Shown one piece after another: positions 1 to 13,886 of a DNA stretch of 64,000 nucleotides. How positions within the stretch are numbered: position 1 is the first letter of the stretch; every line of letters starts with the position of its first letter. The DNA comes from Benincasa hispida (Eukaryota; Streptophyta; Magnoliopsida; Cucurbitales; Cucurbitaceae). Location of the stretch: NCBI RefSeq assembly GCF_009727055.1, contig NC_052352.1, positions 27,934,507-27,998,506 of the forward strand, written 5' to 3'. Position numbers and translations under genes: made by a program. The notes beneath the pieces were generated by a model. It saw only the letters and a list, made by a program, of their open reading frames with translations, ran no database searches and was not told the DNA's origin.

Positions 1-3000
1 TATCACTAATAGACATTGATGGACTTCTATCAACCTCTATAAAAAAAATTATTTGCTATTTTGTGTAAATAATTTTCTTTATTTTTCTATTTTTGAAAAT
101 TTCTCATTATAACAAGTCCTTAAACTTTTAACGTTATCTATAGATTCTTGATAAATTAAAAGTCTTAGAAAATAATTGATTTGATATAAATTTTAAAATA
201 TATCTAATAGAATTGTATACTTTCAAGGGGCACTTGTAAAAAGGACAAAACAAGTTAGACTAATTAGGTCCTTAACCTACATATTTAATGCTTGTAAAAA
301 TGGCAAAAACGAAGTTCAACCCATACATAAAAGAGGTAAAATATGTAAATGTCCTTACTAATAATGTATACTTGATACACTTGGTACACTACCGACATAC
401 TTGATAACGATGCACTTGACTGATGTATTTAATATACTTGTCAATCATGCACTCACTTATACTGTTAATAAACTTGACACACTTAATCGATATATTCAAT
501 AATGATGCATTTGATTGATAAATTGTTGATACATTAGTCAGTTATTCACTCATTTATATCTCTGATAAAGTTGATACACTTGACTGATATACTAGATATT
601 GATACACTTAACCAATATACTGTCAATATACTCGATTGATATATTGTTGATGAACTTAATAATGATGCACTTGATTGAGTTGATATACTTTACAATGATA
701 CACATATATATATATTTTTAAATAAAATAAAATAAGAACTGCACTTTTCCTTCTTCAACGCTCCTCTACACCATCTGTCTCCACTCATGGCTCCACCTCT
801 CTACCACCAACCATCACACGTCCGGTCACCAGTTGTGGATCACCGCCTCTCTCTCTCTATTTTTTCTCTCTCCAACATCCCTCTTTCACCAACTAGCATT
901 GCTCCACACCATTTGTCACTACCCACCGACTTACCTTTGTGGGTCACCCCATGTCCGGTTTTTGGTCACCGATTCTCTCTCTCTCTATCAGTTGATTGCT
1001 TATGACAAATATGAAATAAAAAATAAAAAATAAAAATCCAGATTTTAAGTTTTTTCCATACTTGCAAAATATCAAATATGGGTGACCACCTACAAAATAA
1101 CATATTCAAATTATCATTTATTATAATTTTCCTTTTTAAAAAATTGTATCTAGTAGATACATAAATCATAAAAATCAAGATTGATTGACTAAATTTGTAA
1201 ACTTGAAAGTTTATGAATTAAATAAACCAAAATTCAAAGTTAAAAAACTAAATTTGTAATTTGACCTATAATTTAATAATTTTTCCACATAATATTGTTT
1301 TTAAGTTCAAAATATTTTTGTCCGAAATATTAATAAAATTATATTTATAGTAGTAATTCATTGACTTAAACTTTCGAAACAAGTTAGATCAAAGGTTCGA
1401 AATAACAATCTTCATGGAAATATCGAGATCTCAATTTTATGATAATATCGATACCGATGAAAATTGATGACAATTATTATAATTAGTTGATGAAATTTTG
1501 ATTGTGACTTAATTAAACTATAATTGACCATGTTTGATCATTATTTCTATAAAGCAAGACAACATTTATATGTATATTGTAAATATATGTGTAAATGTCA
1601 ATGTGAGAGCAAAAAGTTTAAAAATAAATGGAAAAATAACTACATAATAATATAAAGTTTATGAATATTTTGAGGTAAAATAATGTGGAAATGAAAGTTT
1701 TGGATGCATATTTATTCAATTTTGAGGTGGAATGATGGAAAAATTTAATAAAAAGGGCTTAAATGAGGTTAAACTTAATATAAGTTTTTTTTTTTTTTTT
1801 TTCAAATTTACTTTCTTTAAAAATAAAAGTTTAGATTTAAAATAAAATTGACAATTGAGAAAAGTTGAAAATTATAAAAAGTACCCTATTGGAAAATTTT
1901 CATCTTTGGTTGAGAATGACATTGGGCTGTGAAAATATATAATTGTGTGTAATCATGACCATAGAACTCAAAATCATGGTAAAGAATTGAAAAGAAATAG
2001 ATTAATTTTCAAAATTCAAATGGTTACCAACTATAACCTAAATGATTACCAAACGAGGATCTTTAAACTTTAAAGTTTGTGTATATTTGATATATAAGCT
2101 TTTAAAATTATAAATTTAGTCTCTTTACTTTAATATTTTTAAGAAATGTACCAAACAAAAAGTTCAAATTGATTTTCAATTGATAAATTAATTTTAAAAA
2201 AATTCAAATATTTTAGATACCATTATACAAAATTGAAAGTTTAAAGATCTGCTAGACATAAATCTTAATGCTTAGTAAATAAACTTGTAATTTGATCCTT
2301 TTAGAAACTACTTAAATTACTTTTCTTTAAGTTGACCACGTGAGATGGAAATTCAAACATTTAACATTTTAATTGAGCGTATATATATATACACACTGAT
2401 GATAACAACCTAATTAACCTCTCCGTATAGAGAGTATATTATTGAAGTATGTTTAGATTTAAAAAAACAACTCAATTAACTTTTTGAGTAATTCATTTAA
2501 ATGGTAAAACTATTAAAAATATTTTCAAGTATAACACAATGTCATTGTCTATTAGTGATAAACCACGATGACATTTATCAATATACGATAAATTACAATA
2601 GACATCCATCACTGGTAGATAAATGATATTTTATTATATTTATAAATAAGTTGGTTTATTTTTGTTTATTTGAAAAGAGCCCACTTTTCTTTTATCTAAA
2701 ATTTATACTTGAGCTATGCTAAAATTGAAAAAATAGAAAATAAAAACGTATTCAGGTTGATTTTTTTTTTGTTGAGCATAACTCAAACCTAATCAACTTT
2801 TCTAAATAGCTTACAATCATTTTTTTTTCATAGATATTTTTGTTGAGCAGTTAAAAATCAATCCAAATTAAAGACATCCATGTACAAAATGTCTTGTTGG
2901 AATTTTTTAAAAGAGATTGGTTTATGAGTAATTTCAAGAAACTAAGCATTAGGAGTAATTAGTGCAAAAATGATAAAAAAAAAAAAAAAAAAAAAAACCA

Positions 3001-3060
3001 CCACAACAACAACAACAAAAATTGCACGTAATGGTAAAAGAAAAATGGAATTTGCTGCGG
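1..3060. other. AT-rich intergenic region, no gene seen
   Basis: About 3 kb of AT-rich sequence with poly-A/T tracts and no open frame with recognisable coding content. The frames near 787-1178 are CT-rich low-complexity sequence. It contains a degenerate TGATACACTT repeat (360-710) and two stretches of a dispersed TATCACTGATAGA-type repeat (1-60 and 2530-2640) that recurs near 21110-21290. The right-hand end should include the promoter of the phosphatase gene. Confidence 0.7.
360..710. repeat. degenerate tandem repeat of TGATACACTTGA-like words
   Basis: Words such as TTGATACACTT, TTGATATACTT and GATGCACTTGA recur roughly every 15-40 bases across some 350 bases, with intervening TGTTGAT and ACTGATAT words. 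The copies are too divergent for a single clean unit. It reads as an old, decayed minisatellite. Confidence 0.5.
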
Positions 3061-3190
3061 GAGAAGTCCGATCGACAGTGGTGACTCCCCGGCGACGTAA
3101 AATCTCGCAATCATAGCGTCAGAACCGGTAATGACAGGAATCTACTCGCAAGATTCCGCATACCTTTCGATTATTTAAAGCTCTTCACTC

Positions 3191-3700
3191 ATGGCTGTTT
3201 ATCATCTGTATCACCCGTTCCAATTGAATTCGAATTTGAAACGACCCACTCAGTCGGCGATAATCGTCGGAAAACAGTTTCGTAGCAGTTCCAAGTTTTT
3301 TCAAATTCCAATTCGAATCTCTTGCAGTTTAGTTCTTTCGCAGGTACTTATTGATCACCTTTCTCTAACGATTTCTAATCTTCGTTTATCGTTATTGAAT
3401 ATAAATTTTAAGTTCAGTTTTAGTGTGATTAACTAAGTACTTGAGAGCTTGTGGACTTCGAGTGGGAGAGATTGTCTTTTGTACCAATTTGAACTGCTTT
3501 TCATGAGTGAGGTCAACTTGCAGATTTTGTTTATTTTATTTTATTTTATTTTTTCTCTCTTTCAGTGGATGTCAAGTTGAGCTGTTTTCCACTCACTGTC
3601 AATGCTATGTGGATTATTTATATGGTGATTTATAGAGAGGGATTTTGCTAAAATCTTCTTACCGATTTGATTTCTGGTTCAGTTCGGATCTTGGGTGTGA
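3191..3700 (+). other. upstream ORF / 5' UTR exon of the PAP gene (exons 3191-3343 and 3683-3700)
   Basis: An open frame starts at 3191 and reaches a good donor after 3343 (CAG|GTACTT). An acceptor after a pyrimidine-rich stretch ends at 3682 (TTCAG). Spliced, the frame reads 56 codons and stops at TGA 3698-3700, whose last base is the A of the phosphatase ATG at 3700. It therefore looks like an upstream ORF in a two-exon 5' leader rather than the start of the main protein. The splice is predicted by eye. A TATTTAAAG word at 3172-3180 could instead be a TATA-like element, which would put the cap site downstream of the uORF start. Confidence 0.4.
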
Positions 3701-6700
3701 TGAGACCTCTGGAGTTTGTCTGTCTGGGAATATTATGGATTCTAGCGACACTGCAACAAGTCAAATCACATGGAAACCATCCTTTCTCGAAAATTGCCAT
3801 TCATAAAACTACATTCGCCCTTAATGAACATGCTAATGTTAAAGCCTCTCCATCGGTTCTTGGATCGAAGGCAAGCTTCAATCCCATATGTTTTGTTCTA
3901 GTTTCGTGGACGATTGTGTTTTTAACTCTGTAGAAATGCCAATCTTGCAAGCTAACATGTATTTCTTCTTAACGCTACTTTTGATTGAGGATGTTGCAGG
4001 GGGAAAATACAGAATGGGTAACGCTGGAGTATAGTTCTCCAGAACCGTCCTCTGATGATTGGATTGGAGTATTTTCTCCAGCCAATTTCAGGTTTATACT
4101 ATTTTGCATATGCCTATCTCACCTGCATTGGATTGAATTAATTTCTGGAGTTTCCCAACTCCTAAGCATTTTTCTTGTTTAGTTTATGCTAGTATGGTTG
4201 TTTCATTTATTGGAAGGAAAATTTTGCTTCATCTGTTTCAGTTCTTCTACCTGCCCTGTAGAGAATCCAAGAGTATATCCACCATTATTGTGTTCTGCAC
4301 CTATCAAGGTCCATTCCACTTGATTTTTATATTGTTGCATGAGTATTTTTAACCTCAATTTGCACAAGCTAATTATAGGAATTTTATTGCAGTTTCTGTA
4401 TGCAAATTACACAAATCCCAACTACAAAAGTAGTGGACGAGGGCTTTTGAAACTTCAGCTGATAAATCAGAGAGCAGACTTCTCTTTTGCATTATTTTCT
4501 GGTGGTTTATCAAAAGTATGCTGTCTTTATTGGTTTTTTTCCCTGCATCGATTCAGAATATTTATGGACAACAAATTTGATCCCAATAGACAATTTTTCT
4601 ACAACCATTCCTGTGTTGTCTGATCTTATTCACCTTTCACTGATTTGATGCTTCAGGATTGTGTTCTGAACTTTTGCACTATCATGCGAAATTTAAAAGT
4701 TAAAAGATTAAGTGAATAATTGCTTTCTGGGTTATGTGAGCTCACAACCCAGAACCTTAAGTGAATAGTACTTAAATTTATCATTATCCACGAGGACCCA
4801 ACTATCTTGTTCTTTTTACTTCTGGGATTTGTATTATTGCCTTTCGCCCTCCCCTTCGAATTGAGCCTCCCAAGCGAATAATACCTTATCATTGTAATGA
4901 TAGATTTTTATGGGGTATGGAAATCTTGGTTGAGTATTTTAAATTATTTAAGTTAACCATGACATATTCTTTCTAGAGTCTGCCTTCCTATCGAGTTGAT
5001 TTAGTTCAAAATTTTTAACTATTTGGATGCTTACCACGAGTCTTAGTTTCTTCTAAGAGTTACAGATTAATTATTTTTCTATTGAGGGTTATTTAAACTT
5101 TGAATACAGAACCTAATTTGATGACGTCGGTTGATTCAAGCCAAGCATTGCACAACTTGCAAATGAGTTGTGTAAACTCTTAGGTTTGAGAGAGAATCAG
5201 AATACTCTATTCCATTCAAAGATATGAATATATACAAGTGTACAAGAGTGACCAAAGAAGGAAAGCATAATAAAGGAAAATATAACAAGATATTTACAAT
5301 AATGGAAAATCCAAACAATAGAACTATAACACCCTCCCTCCCTCAAGTTGGAGCATATATGTTAATCATGCTCAACTTGTTACATAGATAATCTATACGT
5401 GTTCCATTCAATGCTTTCGTGAAGATATCTCCTAGTTCTCCAGTCTTCACATATCCTGTAGATATCAAACCTTGTTGAATTTTCTCATGTACAAAATGAC
5501 AATCAACTTCAATATGTTTAGTTTCATGAAATACTGGATTAGACAGGATATGAAGTGCTGCTTGATTATCACACCACAACTTTGTCGATGTGGTGATTTC
5601 AAATTCCAACTCAACAAGAAGTTGATATATCCAAATCAATTCACATGCAGACTGTGTCATTGCTATATATTCTGATTCCGCACTTGAACGTGACACCACA
5701 TTTTGCTTCTTACTCTTCAAAGAAATCAAATTACCACCAACAAAAATACAATATAGTTGATCTTTTGTCTTATTTAGATACTACCCAATTGACATCGGAG
5801 AAACATTCAATATTAGTATGACCATAATCCTTATATAATAAACCACGCCTAGGAGCAGTGTTCAGATAACACAGAATCTGTTTCAATGCAGTCCAATGAT
5901 CAACTGTAGGGCGTGACATATACTGACTCACAATACTCACTGAATAGGCTATGTCAGGTCGAGTCACGGTAAGGTAATTAAGTTTTCCCACTAACCTCTT
6001 ATATCTTTCAGAATCTTTTAGCAATTCTCCATCTTTTGTGAGCTGTAAGTTGGGCATCACTGGGGTACTACATGGCTTAGTCCCTAGCTTCTCTGTTTTA
6101 GTCAACAAGTCAAGTACATATTTTCTCTGTGATAATAGTATTCCTTTCTTACTTCTTATTACCTCAATTCCTAAGAAGTATTTCAACATGCCCAAATCTT
6201 TTGTATGGAATTGACTATGAAGAAAGGTCTTTAGGGACTGGATACCTAAAGCATCGTCACTAGTAATCACAATATCATATACGACTAACAAGATGACACC
6301 ACCCTCAAATCTCTTAAAAAAGACCGAATGATCTTACATGCTCTTTTGCATTCCAAAGCTTTCAATCACCTGACTAAATTTACTAAACCAAGCCCTTAGA
6401 CTCTGCTTTAATCCATATGAAGATTTACGAAGGTGACACACCGTTCCATTCTCTCCCTGAGCAACAAACCCTGGTGGTTGCTCCATATACATCTCTTCTT
6501 GAAGATCACCATGAAGAAATGCATTTTTAATATCAAGTTGATGTAAAGGCCAATGATTTATTGAAGCTAATGAAATAAACAATTTCACATATGTCATTTT
6601 TGCTACAAGAGAAAAAATATCAGCATAGTCAACGTCATAAGTTTGTGTGAAGCCTTTTGCTACAAGACGTGCTTTTAATCGAGCAACAAAACCATCAAGA

Positions 6701-9700
6701 TTGACTTTAACCGCAAACAACCATTTGCAAGCGATAGCCTTCTTTTCTGCCGGGAGAGAAACTAGATCCCAAGTACAATTATCATCTAAGGCAGTCATCT
6801 CCTCCACCATTGCGGCACGCTAACTAGGATGAGACAAAGCTTCATGAATAGTTTTAGTAATGGATACAGACTCTAAGGATGCAATGAATGAACATGTGGA
6901 AGACGAAAAATGGTTATATGAAACAAAAGAGGAAATAGGATGAGCACACTTACGTTTACCTTTACGAAGAGCAATAGGAAGATCATCACTTGTTTTTAAA
7001 TCCAATGACGAAGAAGACTCAGGTACAGGGCATGGAAATGAAGGAGACAAAGAAGCCTCTGGTACCGGGCATGAAACTGAAGGAGGTTGTCATCGAGTAT
7101 AGATCTTAACGATGGGTGGAAGAGTAGAGATAGCCATAGGTAGAGATGAATCAGGAAGAGGATCGGAAGGGGAAACAATTGTGCAGACAAGGAAATCATC
7201 CTCTAATTCCTTATGCTCCCCTTGACTCTTATTTGAAGAGAAAGATGGCGATGAAAAAAATGAGGAATGTTAAAGAAAACGTGACATTAGGAGAGACAAG
7301 ATATTTATTTAGACTAAGACAATAACACCAATACCCCTTTTGAACACGGGAATAACCAAACGAAATACATTTTAAAGACTTTGGATCTAGCTTGGTATGT
7401 TGAGACCGAACATCCCGAACAAAATAGGTACAACCAAATATTTTGGGTGGAATGGGAAACAAATGTTATTTAAGGCATAAAGTTCGAAAAGGTATCTCAC
7501 CCTTAAGAATGGAAGAGGACATGTGATTTATTGAGAAACAAGTTATGGAAATAACATCAGCCCAAAAGGATTTTGGAACATGCATCTGAAACATCAAGGT
7601 TTTGGCTTTCTCAAGAAGAGGACGATTCTTTCGTTCTGCAACCTGATTTTGAGATGGAGTATCGACACAAGAAGATTGATGAAGAATGTCATGGGCATCT
7701 AAATAAGATTTGAATGCATGGGAGATATATTCCTTGGCATTATCGCTCCGTAAGACTTTAAGAGCACCACTAAACTGAGTTTGAATTTCAGCATGGATGT
7801 TATGAAAATGAGAAAGTAACTCAGAATGATTTTTCATTAAATATAACCACGTAACACTAGAATAGTCATCGACAAATGTAACAAAATACCTAAACCCTCC
7901 TTTGGACTCAATAGGACATGGACCCCAAACATCATTATGTACTAATTCAAAAGGAGCACTAGCTTGTTTATTGACTCGAGGATACAAACTCAAACGATGA
8001 AATTTAACAAACTGACACGATTCACAATCTAAAGAAGACAAATGTTGAAGTTGTGGACGAAGACTCTTTAACATAGAGATAGACGAATGACCCAAACGAC
8101 AATGCTCTTCAAAGGGAGACAACATGCTAAAGCGATGGTTGTTGGTATTTGTGGTTCAAAGATGCAAAAAACTCCAAATTCACGTCATTTACCAATAGTC
8201 TGCTTCGTCGTAAGATCTTGAAATAAGCAATAACTAGGAAAAAAAAAAGGAGACACGACAATGAAGATCACAAGTGAGTTTACTGACCAAAATCAAATTA
8301 AACGAGAAAAGTGGTAAATTTAAAACTGATGACAAAGAAATTGATTTAGTAAGATGGACGGTTCCTGATCCTAAACCAGGAGTGGAGGTTCCATCAGTTA
8401 TAGTGACATTAGGTGAAGAAGTAGATATATAAAGGTAAGAGAATAAACTGGTTACCTGTCATATGGTCTTTAGCGCTAGAGTCAATGACTCATTTTAATG
8501 TGGAGGAAAGAAGGCATTTAGAGATGTTACCTGTCTCTGCGATGGCCGTATAGGAGTAGAAGATGATGTTGTCAATGACTCTTGATACTGTTGAAATTTA
8601 ACAAACTCTTCTGCAGAAATCGTAATTGACTTGTCAAGATTAACAGGAGTAGAAGCAACATGTGCAGATGACACTCTGATCCTTATTCATCAATCTTCTG
8701 TATTCATGTTTCGTATGGCCAGGTTTACGACAGTAATAGTAAATAACACCTCCTGAATTTGATCTTTGGTTATTGTGATGACCTTATTCATCAATCTTCT
8801 GCATTCATGTTTCGTATGGCCAGGTTTACGACAGTAATAGCAAACAACACCTCCTGAATTTGATCTTTGGTTATTATGATGACCTTTGGAGCTATTCGAT
8901 TCAACCCCTTATTACCTCTATAATCATTTGTGTGCGCCCAATCAAAGCACTACTAGAATCAGTGACACAACTACTTGTAGCTTCTCTGTACGTAGTATTC
9001 GACTATAAGCTTCTTCCAACAATGAGATATTTGAGCTTGACAACACTTGATCTTTGGCCATCTCATATTTAGGTGCAAAACCAACTAAAAAACTCATGAT
9101 AAACAACTTTTCACGTTGAGCTATTAGAATTTTTGGATCCGTGCTGATTGACATCAAGGCATTGAATTCCACACATGTATTTTTTACCTCCATAAAGTAG
9201 CTTGTAAGAGATTTTTATCTTGATCAGGTTGATATAGAGTCTTACAAACATCAAACACTCTATTAATGTTCTCTTTCCCAGAATAAAGAAAATTCAAATA
9301 TTTCAATAGTTCCTTGATTGATTCATAGTGATTTACTAATTCAACGATTTCACGGTGAGTAGAATTCTTGATCTGTAGAAGCATTCTTGAATCGTCCCCC
9401 CACCAAATCTTTTTAGTAGGATCAATCGGTGGCTCTTCTGTGAGGTGATCATCCATCTCCATGCTCTTAATAAAGTGGCGAACATTTGATCTCCATGAAT
9501 AGTAATTGGATTCATTCAACTTGTATTCAGTTACTTTTGACACCATAGGAACCATCTCAGACATGACTACTGATTTCTTATCAGCCATTACCTCAAAAAA
9601 GAAACACTGGATTTTGGGTTTTGTAGATCGGCGGCTGTGCTCCTCGATGGATTGAGCAGTGTTGAAAAATAGCAAAGAAAAACAACCCTCCCTTTTTTCG

Positions 9701-12700
9701 GCGGCGGCGGTGGTGAACAAACCAATGATGACGGTGGTGAGCAAAAGTATAAACTCATCACTCCACAAACCCCTAGATGTAACACAAACGGGTTCTAAAT
9801 TATCAAACCCTAAGGTTCATAAAACCCTAATTTTTTTTAAAAGCACTTTGATACCATGTAAAACTGAGAGAGAATCAGAATACTCTATCCCATTCACCAA
9901 AGATATGAATAAATACAAGTGTACAAGAGTGACCAAAGAAGGAAAGTATAGAAAAGGAAAATATAACAAGATGTTTACAATAATGGAAAACTCTAACAAT
10001 AGAACTATAGCAAGATGTAATTCTCATGACCTAGTGTCTCGCCTTTTTATGTTAGTCAGCTAGTGTGTCTGGTTTCTCTCGTATCAGTGTACATATACCA
10101 GACAATTTATCTCATGCACTCAATAATTTGATCATATCGATATACAATCAACTGGGCCAGCGAATATTCACCTGTTTTCTCCTTTAGCAACATTGATACT
10201 TGCATATTGCACTTAACCTTGGAAATATTTTGGTGAATTTGTTTGCTTACATTTTATCTAATTCTTTCCCTTTTCTTTCCCTTCTCATATTTAGCCAAAG
10301 GTGGTGGCAATATCAAACCGAGTAACTTTTGCAAATCCTGATGCACCACTTTACCCACGCTTGGCACAAGGGAAAAATTGGAATGAAGTAAGAGCTAGTA
10401 CTTGTGTTCTCACTACTGGTTTGCCTAGGCCTTTTTAGTGAATAGATAAACTTCAACTCATTAGTTTCCATTAGTTTACCAGCTCTATTGCATAATTTCA
10501 TATGTACATGTCAATGAGGTTTGTGATAATCGCTCATACTTTTTTGTTAGTTAAATCTATATGAAAATGATATGATTTAACCATTGATACTCAGATGACT
10601 GTAACATGGACAAGTGGATATGGAATTGATGAGGCCGAACCTTTGGTTGCATGGAGCCAAAATGGAAAATACCTTATGCAATCCCCAGCTGGGACATTGA
10701 CTTTTGATCGTAACAGCATGTGTGGTATGTGAATTCCTTAAATCCAGACCTTATGCACCATTACCCTGCCAAACAATTTAGTAGCTGTTACTCCATTCCT
10801 ATGCAATGTTAAAAATCTACATGATCTTAATTAATAATTAACATAAAAGAGTCAGTTATATGGGGGATTGGCAATCTGCTATCATTATATGTACTATTAT
10901 TTTCCAATCTCATGTTTTGTAAGTAACCCAAACTTGTGCTGTTTTCTATTTCTCATCTAAAGATATTTCATCTCATAGAATACACTTTTAGGTGCACCTG
11001 CAAGGACAGAGGGATGGCGGGACCCTGGATTTATACATACCAGTTTTCTTAAGGAATTATGGCCCAACCAAGAGTAAGTTAAATCAATACCAAACTGCTA
11101 TGCATAATTATATTAGCTGTAGACCATCTCGTTAAACAGGTCCAAATGTAATAAGATTTAAGACTATTTATACTGTTGAGAGGCTTATGAAAGTTATACT
11201 GTTAGGCTAAGAATTATGGACACTTCAATTTGGCTAAGTGTTCAACATGGACACGTGTTAAGACACTTGAACACGTCTTAGCACAATAGATATGTGTTAG
11301 ACACTAGTTGTGCAAAGTCAATGAGTCTAGCATTTGTTAGACACATATTAAACACTTATTATACATAATAAATAGACATATATAGGACAAAAATAATAGA
11401 CTTCGAGCATAAAATACATTGAGCTCATTCTTTTAAGCAGATCAATTCATAAGCTTTTTGATTTTGAATTTCCATCTTGTACAAAAGGGATATATATTTT
11501 TTAAAAATGCATATTTTAATAAACATGTAATTGATGTGTCCACGTCTTACTCCTACATTTTTAAAAAGTAACGTGCTACTGTGTCATGTCGTATCGTATG
11601 CATGCTTCTTAGCTTTTGGGATCTGAATTATAAGAAAACAAATAGAAAGCTATATTGCAATATCAAAGAGAATTTATAATATATCAATATCCTTTTAAGA
11701 GTGTTCTCTCTCTTCCACAATCCACTCACTATGGACTGATTCCCCAGAATATTAATTATCTTCTCATCTCCCTAACTTCCTCTATTTATGACCAACTCAC
11801 CTCTCCCTAATTACCTAGTAATAAAATTATCTCACAACTAATACTCTCAATATAACCCTATTAATATTCTAACATACAAACCCAGAGAAGTTTGAAGGCT
11901 GAGTTCCTATGCAAGGTTATAAGTTTTTGTATGTCCTGGACGATAATACCAAGTACCACTTAAAGATTGTTAATATTTTTGCACACTTATTATGCAGGTA
12001 TACATACAAGTTGGGGCATAGATTAACCAATGGCACATATATTTGGAGCTCAACATATAAATTCAGAGCCTCACCTTATCCTGGTCAAAATTCATTACAA
12101 AGGGTTGTCATTTTTGGTGATATGGGAAAGGTTTGGATCTTTTACTAGTTTTTTACATTTACAAGCCCGAGAACGACAAACAATATGAACTCACTGAGAT
12201 GAAGAGTTTGTTTTGGTAAATTCTCAGTATACAAAAGATCACATTTTAGTAAATGTTTCCTAAATCATGGTGTGGACAAAGTTACACATGATGTGCAGTG
12301 TTTCAAAAAGGGCATTCACACACACCTCACAGTTAGAGAGAGAATTTTGACTCAACTTTAATTAAAATCATAAAAATAGTTTTTCATTTTAAACAAAAAA
12401 ATGCAATCTAAGAATTTCTGAATGCTGCAACCTCCTATGGCAAAGGTTCACAGTTAAATTGGAAATCATGTCCAATTGTTCATTCAATTATATGCTTAAT
12501 AACAAGTTCAAACGAAAAGTTTTATAGCAACTATATTTGTATCCGTACATCCAAAAGTTGCTTTCCTGGAAAATATAATTGCTTCATTCAGTTTATGACC
12601 ATCACAATATAAAGGCTTTAGAACTTTTCTTTATCTAATATACTACACAGGATGAAGCTGATGGCTCTAATGAATACAACAATTTCCAACGTGGCTCTCT

Positions 12701-13835
12701 CAATACTACTAGACAGCTTATGCAAGATTTGAAAAATATCGATATAGTTTTCCACATTGGAGATATATGTTATGCAACTGGATACCTTTCACAGTGGGAT
12801 CAGTTTACTGCACAGATTGGGCCAATTGCATCAACAGTGCCTTACATGATTGCTAGGTACTTCCTTCCCTAAATAGCTCACACATTGTCTGACATGTAGT
12901 TTGTTCTTCTTTGTTTTATTTAACTGTACATATGTTGTTTCAGTGGTAATCATGAGCGTGACTGGCCAGGGAGTGGATCCTTCTATGACACCATGGATTC
13001 AGGGGGAGAATGCGGTGTGGTGGCTCAAAATATGTTTTATGTCCCTGCTGAGAATCGGGAAAATTTTTGGTAATGAAGATTGTTATGATAACTTCTGACT
13101 AAATTTAATTGGCTCAAAATATGTTTCTGTTCACACCGTAGGACAATATTCTGAGATTTTTTATTCTAACGTTTGATTATGTAAAGTAAATAACTAAAGT
13201 ATAATAGGGACTATTTGAACACATATTTGTGCCATCCATATTTTCATTGTTCTCAAGATTTAATGCACAATTCCTCAGCTTAACATGTGTATCCTATTAT
13301 ATCAGGTATGCCACAGACTATGGTATGTTTCGCTTCTGCGTTGCCAACACAGAGCTTGACTGGAGAGAGGGAACAGAACAATATAGATTCATTGAGCACT
13401 GTCTAGCATCTGTTGATCGGCAAAAGCAACCATGGCTAATTTTCCTGGCACATCGTGTGTTGGGTTACTCGTCATGCACTTTTTATGCTGAACAAGGATC
13501 ATCTTCAGAACCAATGGGGCGTGAGAGCCTTCAAAGCCTTTGGCAGAAATATAAGGTTGATCTTGCCATATATGGCCATGTGCATAGTTACGAGAGAACA
13601 TGTCCTATCTACCAGGTATTCTTGAATTTTGTCTCATGTAATTTTTCCCCATGTTTCCTTGTTATTTAACAAGGAACATACATATAAACCATCATGGATT
13701 GCTCTAGTAGTAAATAGAGGGCATGACCTTGATAAATGATTAAGAGGTCATGGTTCATCCCATGGTGGCCACCTATCTATGATTTAATATCCTATAGATT
13801 TCTTTGATACCCAAATGCTGTAAGGTCAGGCGGGG

Positions 13836-13886
<51 letters not shown>

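Larger units (their letters stand above)
5171..10012 (-). mobile_element. Ty1-copia LTR retrotransposon with short LTRs (Ale/Retrofit-like), inside a PAP intron
   Basis: Antisense to the host gene. The LTRs are 5171-5331 (3' LTR) and 9857-10012 (5' LTR), about 160 bases each, with TG...CA ends. On the minus strand a primer-binding site TGGTATCAAAG (complement to initiator tRNA-Met) directly follows the 5' LTR, and a polypurine tract GAGGGAGGGAGGG directly precedes the 3' LTR. Flanking 5-mers are AGTTG and AGATG, a target duplication with one mismatch. The two LTRs differ at about ten positions plus small indels by eye, so the insertion is not recent. Total length near 4.8 kb and very short LTRs fit the Ale clade; clade assignment is inference. 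Without it the intron would be about 0.9 kb. Confidence 0.92.

Noticed and set aside
787..1178. Three overlapping open frames on both strands
   Set aside because: CT-rich low-complexity sequence with Ser/Leu-rich translations, no homology, no splice context.
9800..9840. AACCCTAA words resembling telomere repeat
   Set aside because: Only two separated words, inside the 5' leader of the intronic copia element; no array.
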